A DNA stretch of 10,138 nt from positions 1-10,138 of the forward strand of contig JAJECR010000248.1 in NCBI GenBank assembly GCA_022821935.1. Reading direction: 5' to 3'. Made by a program: the position numbers and the translations under genes. Under the pieces are notes generated by a model, which was not told where the DNA came from, did not search any database, and worked only from the letters and a program-made list of their open reading frames with translations. This stretch comes from Candidatus Latescibacterota bacterium (lineage in GTDB: Bacteria; JAAXHH01). Positions 1-6,170 of the stretch are shown piece by piece. Each line of letters begins with the position of its first letter. Positions within the stretch are counted from its first letter, which is position 1.

Positions 1-273
1 CCGGTAATCGATCAATCTGAAGAGTTCTTTGTGGTGCGCCAGGGCGTTGCGAATCTGGTAAGGTGCGTCGGAAGACGTCCCGTGGGCCTTGCGGTATTTG
101 TCGTTGAGCTTGTCGACGACGTCAAGCAGCCGCTCGACGCGTTTAGGCTTGAGGGCGTTTTCGATCAGAAAGAACCCGTCTTCGTCGAACTTTCGCCGTT
201 GCGCTTCGGTAATGGCCAGGTGGGGGTCCGGTTCAAACGGTTCCGGCTGAGCCTGGGCCACAGGTATAGACAT
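1..273 (-). CDS. Phytanoyl-CoA dioxygenase (PhyH) family protein, 5' part only
   Basis: The first 91 codons of a gene read leftward and cut by the window edge. The reading frame is open from the ATG at 271-273 to base 1. The N-terminus has the usual PhyH opening: a short leader, then a helix with ITEAQRRKFDEDGFFLIENA (about residues 21-40), the region where family members carry 'F..DGF..I'. This is followed by a helical stretch, VERLLDVVDKLNDKY. PhyH proteins are Fe(II)/2-oxoglutarate oxygenases of about 250-300 residues. The HxD...H iron triad and the 2-oxoglutarate Arg should lie outside the window, so catalytic competence cannot be judged. The start is supported by AAGGAG (complement of 281-286) seven bases upstream. 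The gene follows the enolase-superfamily gene by 70 bases on the same strand and is probably the third gene of that operon. The family call is fairly secure; the substrate is unknown. Confidence 0.75.
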   Translation of the reverse strand, partial: MSIPVAQAQPEPFEPDPHLAITEAQRRKFDEDGFFLIENALKPKRVERLLDVVDKLNDKYRKAHGTSSDAPYQIRNALAHHKELFRLIDYR

Positions 274-343
274 GGTTTCGCTCCTTCAGAAGTTCAACTC
301 CGCGGGCGGTTATTGGCGCGGATCTCATTTCATTGGCAGACTG

Positions 344-1591
344 TTAACTCCACAGGCGGTCGTGCGAAGGTAAGTCGTCCCACTCGTCGGTGGGTTCGAA
401 GTATCCTGGGTCCTTACTGCTGATGTGCTCCCGTAGGGCCTCTTCGTTCAGTTCGATACCCAGTCCCGGTGCGTTCGGCACGGCCATGAACCCGTCCCGG
501 ATCACCGGATCCGGCAGTCCGGTTACGAGGTCGCCCCACCAGGGTACGTCCACGTGGTGGTGTTCCAGGGCTATGAAGTTCTCCGTGGCCGCGGCGCAGT
601 GCACGCTGGCCATCTGGGCGACCGGCATGGCGGACATGTGCAGCGCCATGGAGATGCCGTATTCCTGGGCGGTATCGCCGATCTTCTTGGTCTCCAGGAT
701 GCCGCCGGAAGTGGCCAGGTCGGGATGGCACACGGATATGGCCCGGTTTTCAAAGAGGTCCATGAACCCTTCCCTGAGATAGATGTCCTCCCCCGTGCAG
801 ATCGGCGTATCGCAGGCGTCGCGCAGCCGGACGTACTGTTCCGTGAACTGCCACGGCACCATGTCCTCGTACCAGGCCAGGTTGTACCGGTCCAGCGCCT
901 TGCCCAGGCGGATGCAGTCCTCCACGCCGATGTGTCCGAAGTGGTCGACGGCGAGGGGGACCTCGTAGCCGACGATGTCGCGAACGCCTGCCACGTAGTC
1001 CGACAACAGGCCGATGCCTTTGTCCGTCAGCCTGATCCCCGTGAAGGGATGCATGATGTGCAGGGTGTCCAGCATCCCGGAAGGGGCCGAGAGGGTACCG
1101 GGCGTATCCTTCAGCAGCCCGATGCCCACGTCCATCTTCAGGAAGGTGAATCCCCGGTCCATGCGTTCCTTCAGGCGCCGTCCCATCTCGCCGGGATCCG
1201 GGGACGAGGTGGTATCGCAGTAAATGCGTACCGAGTCCCTGAACTTCCCGCCCGCCAGCTGATAGGCGGGCACGCCGTAGGCCTTGCCCGCGAGGTCCAT
1301 GAGGGCCATCTCGATGGCGCAGACGCCGCCGGCCTGCCGTGCGTGATGGCCGAACTGGCGGATCTTGCGGAAGATCCTGTCGACGTCGCAGGGGTTTTCG
1401 CCCAGGATGCGCGACTTGAGTGCGAGGGCATAGGTCTTGCTGGCGCCGTCTCGTACTTCTCCGAGCCCGTGGATGTCCTGGTTGGTATCGAGCCGGATGA
1501 TCGTCGACGCGCCGATCGTGACCGTGCGCATATCCGTGATACGCAGTTCGCCGGGGCGGGAAGCGGTATTGACGTTGGCCTCTACGCTCAT
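344..1591 (-). CDS. Enolase superfamily, mandelate racemase/muconate lactonizing-like enzyme (putative acid-sugar dehydratase)
   Basis: A 415-residue cytoplasmic enzyme. The family abstracts a proton alpha to a carboxylate, held by Mg2+ in a TIM barrel; many members dehydrate sugar acids. An N-terminal capping domain (about 15-130) precedes the barrel. Visible active-site elements: K152 in FLKMD; metal-ligand candidates D216 (LAVDHFGH), E242 (WYEDMVPW) and E268 (CTGEDIY); D291 (HPDLATSGG); H318 (ALHMS), the His of the family's His-Asp dyad. The second Lys of the racemase KxK motif is Asp154, so two-base racemization is unlikely and His-based dehydration is more plausible. Residues about 157-190 form a longer than usual loop after the second strand. 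The ATG at 1589-1591 overlaps the stop of the upstream PhyH gene (ATGA) and has GAGGGG five bases upstream. An extension to 1642 would run inside the PhyH gene and is not preferred. The family is certain; the substrate is not. Confidence 0.88.
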   Translation of the reverse strand: MSVEANVNTASRPGELRITDMRTVTIGASTIIRLDTNQDIHGLGEVRDGASKTYALALKSRILGENPCDVDRIFRKIRQFGHHARQAGGVCAIEMALMDLAGKAYGVPAYQLAGGKFRDSVRIYCDTTSSPDPGEMGRRLKERMDRGFTFLKMDVGIGLLKDTPGTLSAPSGMLDTLHIMHPFTGIRLTDKGIGLLSDYVAGVRDIVGYEVPLAVDHFGHIGVEDCIRLGKALDRYNLAWYEDMVPWQFTEQYVRLRDACDTPICTGEDIYLREGFMDLFENRAISVCHPDLATSGGILETKKIGDTAQEYGISMALHMSAMPVAQMASVHCAAATENFIALEHHHVDVPWWGDLVTGLPDPVIRDGFMAVPNAPGLGIELNEEALREHISSKDPGYFEPTDEWDDLPSHDRLWS

Positions 1592-2436
1592 GCCTGCCCC
1601 TCGGACCAGTTTGCCGGCGGTTCGACGGGACCGTGATCCCACACGGTGGGGAAGTAATGGCCGGTCAGGAGTTCGCCGGGCTCGACATCGACCCGGCGCT
1701 CCATGATGTGGGTCCTGGAAGGCTCATACTTCGTCCACCCGGGCATGTAATGCACCGCGATCGCCGGGCGCCCGTTTTCTGAAGGATTGGGCGGACTCCC
1801 GTGCCAGGTCAGGCAGTGGTGGAACATGCATTCGCCCTTTTTTACCTCGCAGGGAACGATTTCCACCTCTTCGTCCCCGGGAATGAGGGACAGATCGGGA
1901 TCCGGCGTGAAACCGTCTTCGTTCGTCCCGATCGTACCGCCCCTGTGGGGTCCCCAGTGGTGGCTGCGCGGCACCATGCGCATACAGCCGTTCTCGATGG
2001 TGGCGTCGTCCAGGGCCACCCAGGCGCTCACCAGGTCGGCCGGCTGGATGATCGGCCAGTAGGGATGGTCCTGGTGCCAGTCCGTCGCCCCGCCGCGGCG
2101 CGGCGGCTTGTACTGGATCTGGTCGTGCCACACCCGCAGCACGTCGGTGCCGATCAGTTCGCAGGCCATGCGGCAGATCGCCGGGTGGTAGAGGTGGACG
2201 CGAAAACCGTCGTCCGCCTGCCAGGTATTGACCACCTGAATCACGACATCCCGCTCGTCCTCAATATCCTCGCCCCGGATATTCCGGACCGCTTCGGCCT
2301 GTCCGCGGGAAGTACCCGCGATGACCGTCATCAGGCGATCCCGCAACGCGTCGGCCTCATCATCGCTGTAGACACGGCCCACGTTGAGGAAACCAATCTC
2401 CCTGAATGTGTCGATTTGCGCCTGGGTCAGGGTCAT
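1588..2436 (-). CDS. Phytanoyl-CoA dioxygenase (PhyH) family Fe(II)/2-oxoglutarate oxygenase
   Basis: A complete 282-residue protein of normal PhyH length, expected to be a soluble non-heme iron hydroxylase using O2 and 2-oxoglutarate. The N-terminus has the family pattern (TQAQIDTFREIGFLNVGRV). The facial triad is visible: H121 and D123 in TDWHQDHPYWP, and H212 in CLTWHGS. R223 (GRPAIAVHY), 11 residues after the distal His, matches the 2-oxoglutarate-binding Arg spacing of human PHYH (H264/R275). DDATIENGCMRMVPRSHHWG is the typical core between the two halves of the triad. All key residues are present, so the enzyme should be active. It is the first gene of the minus-strand operon, and its TGA overlaps the ATG of the enolase-superfamily gene, suggesting translational coupling. 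The Shine-Dalgarno is weak (G-rich run complementing 2444-2448). Bacterial members hydroxylate many small molecules, so the phytanoyl-CoA name says nothing about the substrate. Confidence 0.92.
   Translation of the reverse strand: MTLTQAQIDTFREIGFLNVGRVYSDDEADALRDRLMTVIAGTSRGQAEAVRNIRGEDIEDERDVVIQVVNTWQADDGFRVHLYHPAICRMACELIGTDVLRVWHDQIQYKPPRRGGATDWHQDHPYWPIIQPADLVSAWVALDDATIENGCMRMVPRSHHWGPHRGGTIGTNEDGFTPDPDLSLIPGDEEVEIVPCEVKKGECMFHHCLTWHGSPPNPSENGRPAIAVHYMPGWTKYEPSRTHIMERRVDVEPGELLTGHYFPTVWDHGPVEPPANWSEGQA
1597..1602 (-). promoter_or_regulatory. Ribosome binding site deciding the enolase-superfamily start
   Basis: On the minus strand the bases read GAGGGG, ending five nucleotides before the ATG at 1589-1591. 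This supports starting the protein at MSVEAN rather than 17 codons further upstream, where the extension would lie wholly within the PhyH gene. Confidence 0.6.
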
Positions 2437-2498
2437 GCTGCGGCCCCCGGTTCGTATTCGGTTTTCATTGCGCTTCAGGATCGTGAAAGGTTGGTGCG

Positions 2499-2527
2499 AA
2501 CGTAGCGGAAACCAGGTGGCTTGTCAA
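2499..2527 (-). promoter_or_regulatory. Candidate sigma-70-type promoter for the PhyH/enolase operon
   Basis: On the minus strand a perfect TTGACA (2527 to 2522) is followed by a 17-bp spacer and TACGTT (2504 to 2499), which matches TATAAT at three positions. Transcription would begin near 2492, giving a leader of about 55 nt before the PhyH ATG at 2436. The -35 box lies within the 8-mer CCTTGACA, which recurs upstream of accA and of the downstream PhyH gene. The -10 match is poor, so the call rests mainly on the -35, the spacing and the location. Confidence 0.42.
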
Positions 2528-2616
2528 GGTTGATGTCCATCCGGTTTTCGCTTGACGCCGCCCTGTCCGCTGGTTACTTCCCGGTAACTCCACGGCAGTT
2601 CCACGCTACGCATACA

Positions 2617-2620
2617 GAGG
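2617..2620 (+). promoter_or_regulatory. Ribosome binding site deciding the Gfo/Idh/MocA start
   Basis: GAGG (within AGAGGAA) lies eight bases before the ATG at 2629. This supports starting at MAIRMAQYG rather than at the upstream in-frame TTG at 2521, which would add 36 residues with no family similarity and overlap the promoter-like site of the divergent operon. Confidence 0.6.
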
Positions 2621-2628
2621 AATCCGAA

Positions 2629-3624
2629 ATGGCAATACGCATGGCGCAGTACGGCACCGGCCACGGGCATGCCGCAGGCAAACTTCAGTCCATGTTGACC
2701 GACCCCGGCGTCGAGTGCGCCGGCGTCTATGAACCGGATGAGACACGGCGGGCCGCGTTGGCTCAAGCCGGTGGACCGTACGAAGGAATCCACTGGTTCG
2801 ACCGCGCGGAAGATATGCTCGGTGATCCCGGCATTGCCGCTATAGCGTCGGAAGGGCGCAATGACGAAAGCCTGGCCCAGACGGAAGAGATCGTCCGCGC
2901 CGGCAAGCATGTCTGGTACGACAAGCCCGCCGGCGACGACTGGCCGGCCTGGCAGCGGGTGGCCGCCATGGCCGGGAAGGCGGGTCTCCAGGTACAGATG
3001 GGGTACATGTTCCGGTATCACGACGGGTTCTGCAGGATCGCCGACTGGTCCCGGTCCGGCACGCTGGGCAACGTGTTTTCGATCCGGGCGCATATGTCGA
3101 CCAACGTCCCGGTTTCTTCCCGTGAAGTGATCAGCAGGCACCGGGGAGGCATATTCTACGACCTGGCCGGCCACATGCTCGACCAGGTGGTGTGGATCCT
3201 CGGCCGGCCGTCCAGGGTGACCGCCTTCCTGCGCAACGAAACCGGGGAGGTCCCCGCGTTCACGGACAACGGGCTGGGCGTATTCGAATACGAGCACGCC
3301 ATGGCCACGGTCGATATCGCGGCCATGGAACCGTCACCGCCGGCCCGTCGCTTCGAGGTGTATGGAACGGAGGGCAGCGCCATACTCCTGGAACCCTTCG
3401 AACCGGGCACGGAGATCCGGCTGGTCCTGGCCGAAGCCCGGAACGGGTATCCCGAGGGGGAATCCCGCGTAGCTGTGAACGGCCGCAGCCGCCAGGCGCT
3501 GTATGACCTGGAACTGGCATCGTTCCTGAAGACCATTTCCGGTGAACAACCGCCGGACCGCCCCCTTTCCCACGAACTGCTCGTGCAGGAAACGCTCCTC
3601 CGCGCAACCAGGGGCCTGTCGTGA
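2629..3624 (+). CDS. Gfo/Idh/MocA family oxidoreductase
   Basis: A 331-residue cytoplasmic NAD(P)-dependent dehydrogenase-like protein; the family oxidizes or reduces sugars, inositols and related polyols. An N-terminal Rossmann domain (about 1-120) starts with a beta strand and a modified dinucleotide loop, YGTGHGHAAG (8-17), where GxGxxG would be usual. The family's EKP signature appears as YDKP (97-100), with K99 as the conserved catalytic/cofactor-contacting Lys. The C-terminal alpha/beta domain has the expected GGIFYDLAGHMLDQVVWILG (173-192), including D178 and H182, which occupy the usual active-site positions. Family proteins are commonly 330-400 residues, so this is a compact but complete member. 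The ATG at 2629 is favoured by GAGG at 2617-2620. It is the first gene of a two-gene plus-strand operon, its TGA overlapping the GTG of the flavin oxidase, and it is divergent from the PhyH/enolase operon. The specific substrate is not identifiable. Confidence 0.9.
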   Translation: MAIRMAQYGTGHGHAAGKLQSMLTDPGVECAGVYEPDETRRAALAQAGGPYEGIHWFDRAEDMLGDPGIAAIASEGRNDESLAQTEEIVRAGKHVWYDKPAGDDWPAWQRVAAMAGKAGLQVQMGYMFRYHDGFCRIADWSRSGTLGNVFSIRAHMSTNVPVSSREVISRHRGGIFYDLAGHMLDQVVWILGRPSRVTAFLRNETGEVPAFTDNGLGVFEYEHAMATVDIAAMEPSPPARRFEVYGTEGSAILLEPFEPGTEIRLVLAEARNGYPEGESRVAVNGRSRQALYDLELASFLKTISGEQPPDRPLSHELLVQETLLRATRGLS

Positions 3625-4835
3625 GTCCCCGGGCAGTCCAGTACGACGCGATCGTAGTCGGCGGAGGAATCGTCGGCATCTCTACAGCCTGCGTGCTCGC
3701 CAGGCGCGGAATGCGCGTCCTCCTGCTCGAACAGTATACACCCGCCCACGAACACGGCAGTTCCCACGGCGACAGCCGGATGATCCGTTTCGATTATGAA
3801 GAAAACGTGTACGTGGAAATGGCGGCGCGGGCGTTCCGGGCATGGGAAGACCTCGCGAAACGCCTGGGCAGACCGGTGTTCAGGCAGACGGGTATCTGCA
3901 ACCTGGCGCCTGCCGATGCAGAGGTGCTGGATATCCTGGAAACCCGGTTGCGGGACTGCGAGCTCCCTTTTGAACGGCTGAGTGGTTCTGCCTTTACGCG
4001 CCGTTTCCCCCAGTTGAGCCTGACGAGCACGAGCGAAGCCATCTACCAGCCCGACAGCGCGGTGCTTTATGCCGACGAGGTGGTCCGGAGCCTGTGGGAC
4101 TGTGCCCGGGAAGATGGCGTGGATGCGCGGACGGAAACGGAAGTCGCCTCGATCGAACCTCGTGATGACGGGGTGGAGGTCAGCACGTCGAACGGACGGT
4201 CCTGGTCAGGGAATTATCTCGTGCTGGCGACTGGCGGCTGGACGGGCCGGTGGCTCGACGCGCTGGGGATCGATGTCCCGCTGGTGGTGACCCGTGAACT
4301 GCTGGCCTACTTTCCGCCGGCGGGGTCGGTCCCCCACGAGGCGGGGTCGGTTCCCCGCGAGGCGGGGCCGGTCCCCCACGAGGCGGGCGCCATGCCCAAC
4401 GTGATCGATTACCACACCGCCGACCCTTTCTACTGCGTGCCCCAGGTGCGGGTGCCTGGCGTGAAGGCCGGCTGCCACAGAACCGGCCGGATCGTCGAGG
4501 CAGACGATCCTGAGGAAGTGGACCGCGCCAATCTCGCCGCGGTGCAGGATTTCATCGGCCGGAGATGCCCCCACCTTTCCCGCGATCCCGTCGCCGTGAA
4601 GCACTGCCTATACACAAATTCGGCGGACTATCACTTCATCCTGGACCGCCATCCCGAACACGACAACGTGGTGCTTGCCGCGGGGTTTTCGGGTCACGGG
4701 TTCAAGTTCGGGCCGGTACTGGGAGAGATCCTGGCCGCCCGGCTGTTCGATGAGCCGCCGCCGGTCGACATGAGCCTGTTCGGCCTAGAGCGGTTCAACC
4801 AGCCTGACGCACTGAAGCCCCGGACGATCGCGTAG
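3621..4835 (+). CDS. FAD-dependent oxidoreductase, monomeric sarcosine oxidase / N-methyl amino acid oxidase type
   Basis: A 404-residue flavoprotein of the DAO/MSOX family, which oxidizes secondary or primary amines of amino acids to imines, making H2O2. A Rossmann GGGIVG motif (14-19) with E37 at the end of strand 2 binds FAD. SSHGDSRMIR (47-56) matches the MSOX SHGDTRxIR motif. C329 in KHCLYTNSADYHFILD corresponds to the Cys that links covalently to FAD in MSOX/SolA. FSGHGFKFGPVLGE (356-369) is the hallmark C-terminal motif. K282 (VPGVKAGCH) aligns with the O2-activating Lys265 of MSOX. All hallmark residues are present. Residues about 234-254 are an extra proline-rich triplicated 7-residue repeat absent from MSOX. 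The GTG start overlaps the previous gene's TGA (GTGA) and has GGGG six bases upstream, so the two are probably co-translated. True substrates range from sarcosine to pipecolate, proline and sugar-amine adducts. Confidence 0.88.
   Translation: MSPRAVQYDAIVVGGGIVGISTACVLARRGMRVLLLEQYTPAHEHGSSHGDSRMIRFDYEENVYVEMAARAFRAWEDLAKRLGRPVFRQTGICNLAPADAEVLDILETRLRDCELPFERLSGSAFTRRFPQLSLTSTSEAIYQPDSAVLYADEVVRSLWDCAREDGVDARTETEVASIEPRDDGVEVSTSNGRSWSGNYLVLATGGWTGRWLDALGIDVPLVVTRELLAYFPPAGSVPHEAGSVPREAGPVPHEAGAMPNVIDYHTADPFYCVPQVRVPGVKAGCHRTGRIVEADDPEEVDRANLAAVQDFIGRRCPHLSRDPVAVKHCLYTNSADYHFILDRHPEHDNVVLAAGFSGHGFKFGPVLGEILAARLFDEPPPVDMSLFGLERFNQPDALKPRTIA
4320..4382 (+). repeat. Three tandem 21-bp units inside the oxidase gene
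   Basis: Units at 4320-4340, 4341-4361 and 4362-4382 share the pattern GCGGGG(T/C)CGGT(C/T)CCCC(A/G)CGAG and differ at only a few positions. A fourth, decaying copy starts at 4383. They encode AGSVPHE, AGSVPRE and AGPVPHE in frame. Each unit contains GGGG followed by five or so bases and CCCC, so each could form a small hairpin. The 21-bp period preserves the reading frame, and the segment falls between a strand and the next core element of the oxidase fold. Confidence 0.93.
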
Positions 4836-4908
4836 ATTTCATGGCGACAACCGTGCGTGTTGAAGCCCCGGACGATCGCCGGCAATCACATGGTCGACAC
4901 GGTAGATA
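4813..4908 (+). repeat. Tandem duplication of about 48 bp across the oxidase stop codon
   Basis: A 19-base sequence starting TGAAGCCCCGG occurs identically at 4813-4831 and 4861-4879, an offset of exactly 48 bases. Weaker similarity continues after each copy (CATGGCGACA near 4840, CATGGTCGACA near 4889). The first copy encodes the last residues of the oxidase (LKPRTIA, then stop). The second lies beyond the stop, keeps the same frame and lacks the stop. This looks like a local slippage or recombination duplication of the gene's 3' end that has since diverged. Confidence 0.8.
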
Positions 4909-4922
4909 CAATGTATATACCG
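4900..4922. repeat. 23-bp near-perfect palindrome between convergent genes
   Basis: The left arm CGGTAGATACA and right arm TGTATATACCG flank a single A. The arms are reverse complements except at one position. The site is in the 124-bp gap between the oxidase (plus) and the amidohydrolase (minus), 37 bases from the latter's stop. It could be a dimeric-regulator operator, or an RNA hairpin protecting or terminating both convergent transcripts. It has no adjacent T-run, so it is not a classical intrinsic terminator. Confidence 0.7.
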
Positions 4923-4959
4923 AAGGATGGCTTGCGGGTACAGGAGTGTGTCTCGCGGG

Positions 4960-6147
4960 TCAGACGAACCGCTTGCCGGCCTTGAACACGCCGATTATCC
5001 GCCGGATGGCAAAGATATCCTGCAGGGGATCACCGTCGACGGCGAGGATGTCGGCACTTTTTCCCGGTTCCAGGGATCCGATCCGATCGGCCATCCCAAG
5101 CATTTCGGCAGCCCGGCTCGTGGAGGCGATGATGGCGCCCATGGGGGAGAAGCCGCAGCACTTGACGGCGATGACGAGGCCCCCGGTGAAATCCTCGAAT
5201 CGGGTGTCCGGGACGCCCGCGTCGCTGGAGATGACCATGCGCACGCCTTCCTCCAGCGTGCGCCGCAGCAGAGCGAACCGTTCGCCGTACTCGCTCTCGA
5301 GCAGTTCTTCAAGTTCTTCGGGAGAACCCGTCCGCGGACCTGTGATCGTGTGGCTGACGTAAAGTCCCTTCTTCCGGATCAGTTCGACGGCATCCTCGTC
5401 GTAGCGGTGGCCGTCTTCCTCCCCCATCCACGAGCAGTGCTCGATGCTGTCGGTGCCGGCGATGGCGCAGTTCATGATGCCCACGGTCCCGTGGGCGTGG
5501 GCGGCGACTTTCCTCCCCAGGCGATGGGCGTCCTGGACGAGAGCCGACAGCGTTTCGGCCGAATACTGGGCGCGGCGCACGTTGCTGCCGGGGGTCAGCC
5601 CGCCGCCGGTCGCGCAAACCTTAACCCAGTCCACGCCCATGGCGACCACCGTGCGCACGGCCTTCAGCACCTCCTCCGTGCTGTCCGCGCTGATCCCCAT
5701 GTAGTGGAGGTGCCCCGCCGTCGTGGTGATGGGCAGTCCGCAGGCCAGGATGCGCGGACCCTCAAGCTCCCCTGCGTCGATGGCCTGTTTCAGGGTCAGC
5801 GTCACGCCGAACACGTCGGCGCAGTCCCGAACGGTGGTTACCCCGCCCCGCAGCGCGCGGCGGGCGTTGGCGGCGGCCTCGACTACGGACTCCACGGCGC
5901 TCTTGTGCGCCAGGGAGGAGACGCAGTCCTCCTTCGCATTCATGACGAGATGCACGTGGGTATCGATGAGGCCGGGGAGAAGCGTGGCCGTACCCAGGTC
6001 GACGACTTCCGCGTCGCGGGGTATGGAAAGGCTGTCGCGGGATCCGACCGCCTGGATCCGGTTGCCGTCCACCAGGATCAGTCCGTCGGGGATCGGGGCC
6101 TCGCCCTTCCCGTTGATGATCAAGCCGCCCTTGATGGCCTTTAGCAA
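4960..6147 (-). CDS. Metal-dependent amidohydrolase (prolidase / imidazolonepropionase-like)
   Basis: A 395-residue cytoplasmic hydrolase of the amidohydrolase superfamily, a binuclear-metal TIM barrel with flanking beta-sandwich (KAIKGGLIINGKGEAPIPDG at the N-terminus, LEPGKSADILAVDGDPL at 359-375). Active-site residues are all visible: H64 and H66 (DTHVHL), K176 as the carboxylated bridging Lys (WVKVCATGG), H217/H219 (AAHAHG), H237 (IEHCSW) and D309 (SSDAG). GGVTTVRDCA (101-110) and SADSTEEVLKAVR are typical of the Xaa-Pro dipeptidase-like branch. The start is a TTG at 6145-6147 with GGAG eight bases upstream; no ATG occurs in frame until residue 69, after the HxH motif, so TTG is the best choice. 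It follows accA by 23 bases on the same strand and is probably co-transcribed. The family is secure. Substrate (X-Pro/X-Arg dipeptide, N-acyl amino acid or lactam) is unknown, and the context with accA gives no clue. Confidence 0.9.
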   Translation of the reverse strand: MLKAIKGGLIINGKGEAPIPDGLILVDGNRIQAVGSRDSLSIPRDAEVVDLGTATLLPGLIDTHVHLVMNAKEDCVSSLAHKSAVESVVEAAANARRALRGGVTTVRDCADVFGVTLTLKQAIDAGELEGPRILACGLPITTTAGHLHYMGISADSTEEVLKAVRTVVAMGVDWVKVCATGGGLTPGSNVRRAQYSAETLSALVQDAHRLGRKVAAHAHGTVGIMNCAIAGTDSIEHCSWMGEEDGHRYDEDAVELIRKKGLYVSHTITGPRTGSPEELEELLESEYGERFALLRRTLEEGVRMVISSDAGVPDTRFEDFTGGLVIAVKCCGFSPMGAIIASTSRAAEMLGMADRIGSLEPGKSADILAVDGDPLQDIFAIRRIIGVFKAGKRFV

Positions 6148-6170
6148 GCGTCCTGCTCCGGGAGACCGGG

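Noticed and set aside
300..321. CCGCG/CGCGG inverted repeat between the enolase-superfamily gene and the partial PhyH gene
   Set aside because: Only a 5-bp stem with a 12-base loop and no T-run; too weak in GC-rich sequence to call a terminator.
554..1636. Long plus-strand open frame (360 codons) opposite the enolase-superfamily gene
   Set aside because: The translation is rich in Val, Asp, His and Gly as expected for a shadow frame; the minus strand has a recognisable enolase-superfamily enzyme.
2552..2580. TTGACG with a 17-bp spacer to TACTTC as a promoter for the Gfo/Idh/MocA operon
   Set aside because: The -10 matches at only two positions and the -35 is imperfect. A promoter must exist hereabouts, but this sequence is not convincing.
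2524..3297. Minus-strand open frame (257 codons) opposite the Gfo/Idh/MocA gene
   Set aside because: Shadow frame without recognisable motifs; the plus strand shows clear Gfo/Idh/MocA features.
4927..6144. Long plus-strand open frame (405 codons) opposite the amidohydrolase
   Set aside because: Antisense shadow typical of GC-rich coding DNA. The minus strand carries a complete amidohydrolase with all metal ligands, while the plus-frame product resembles no family.
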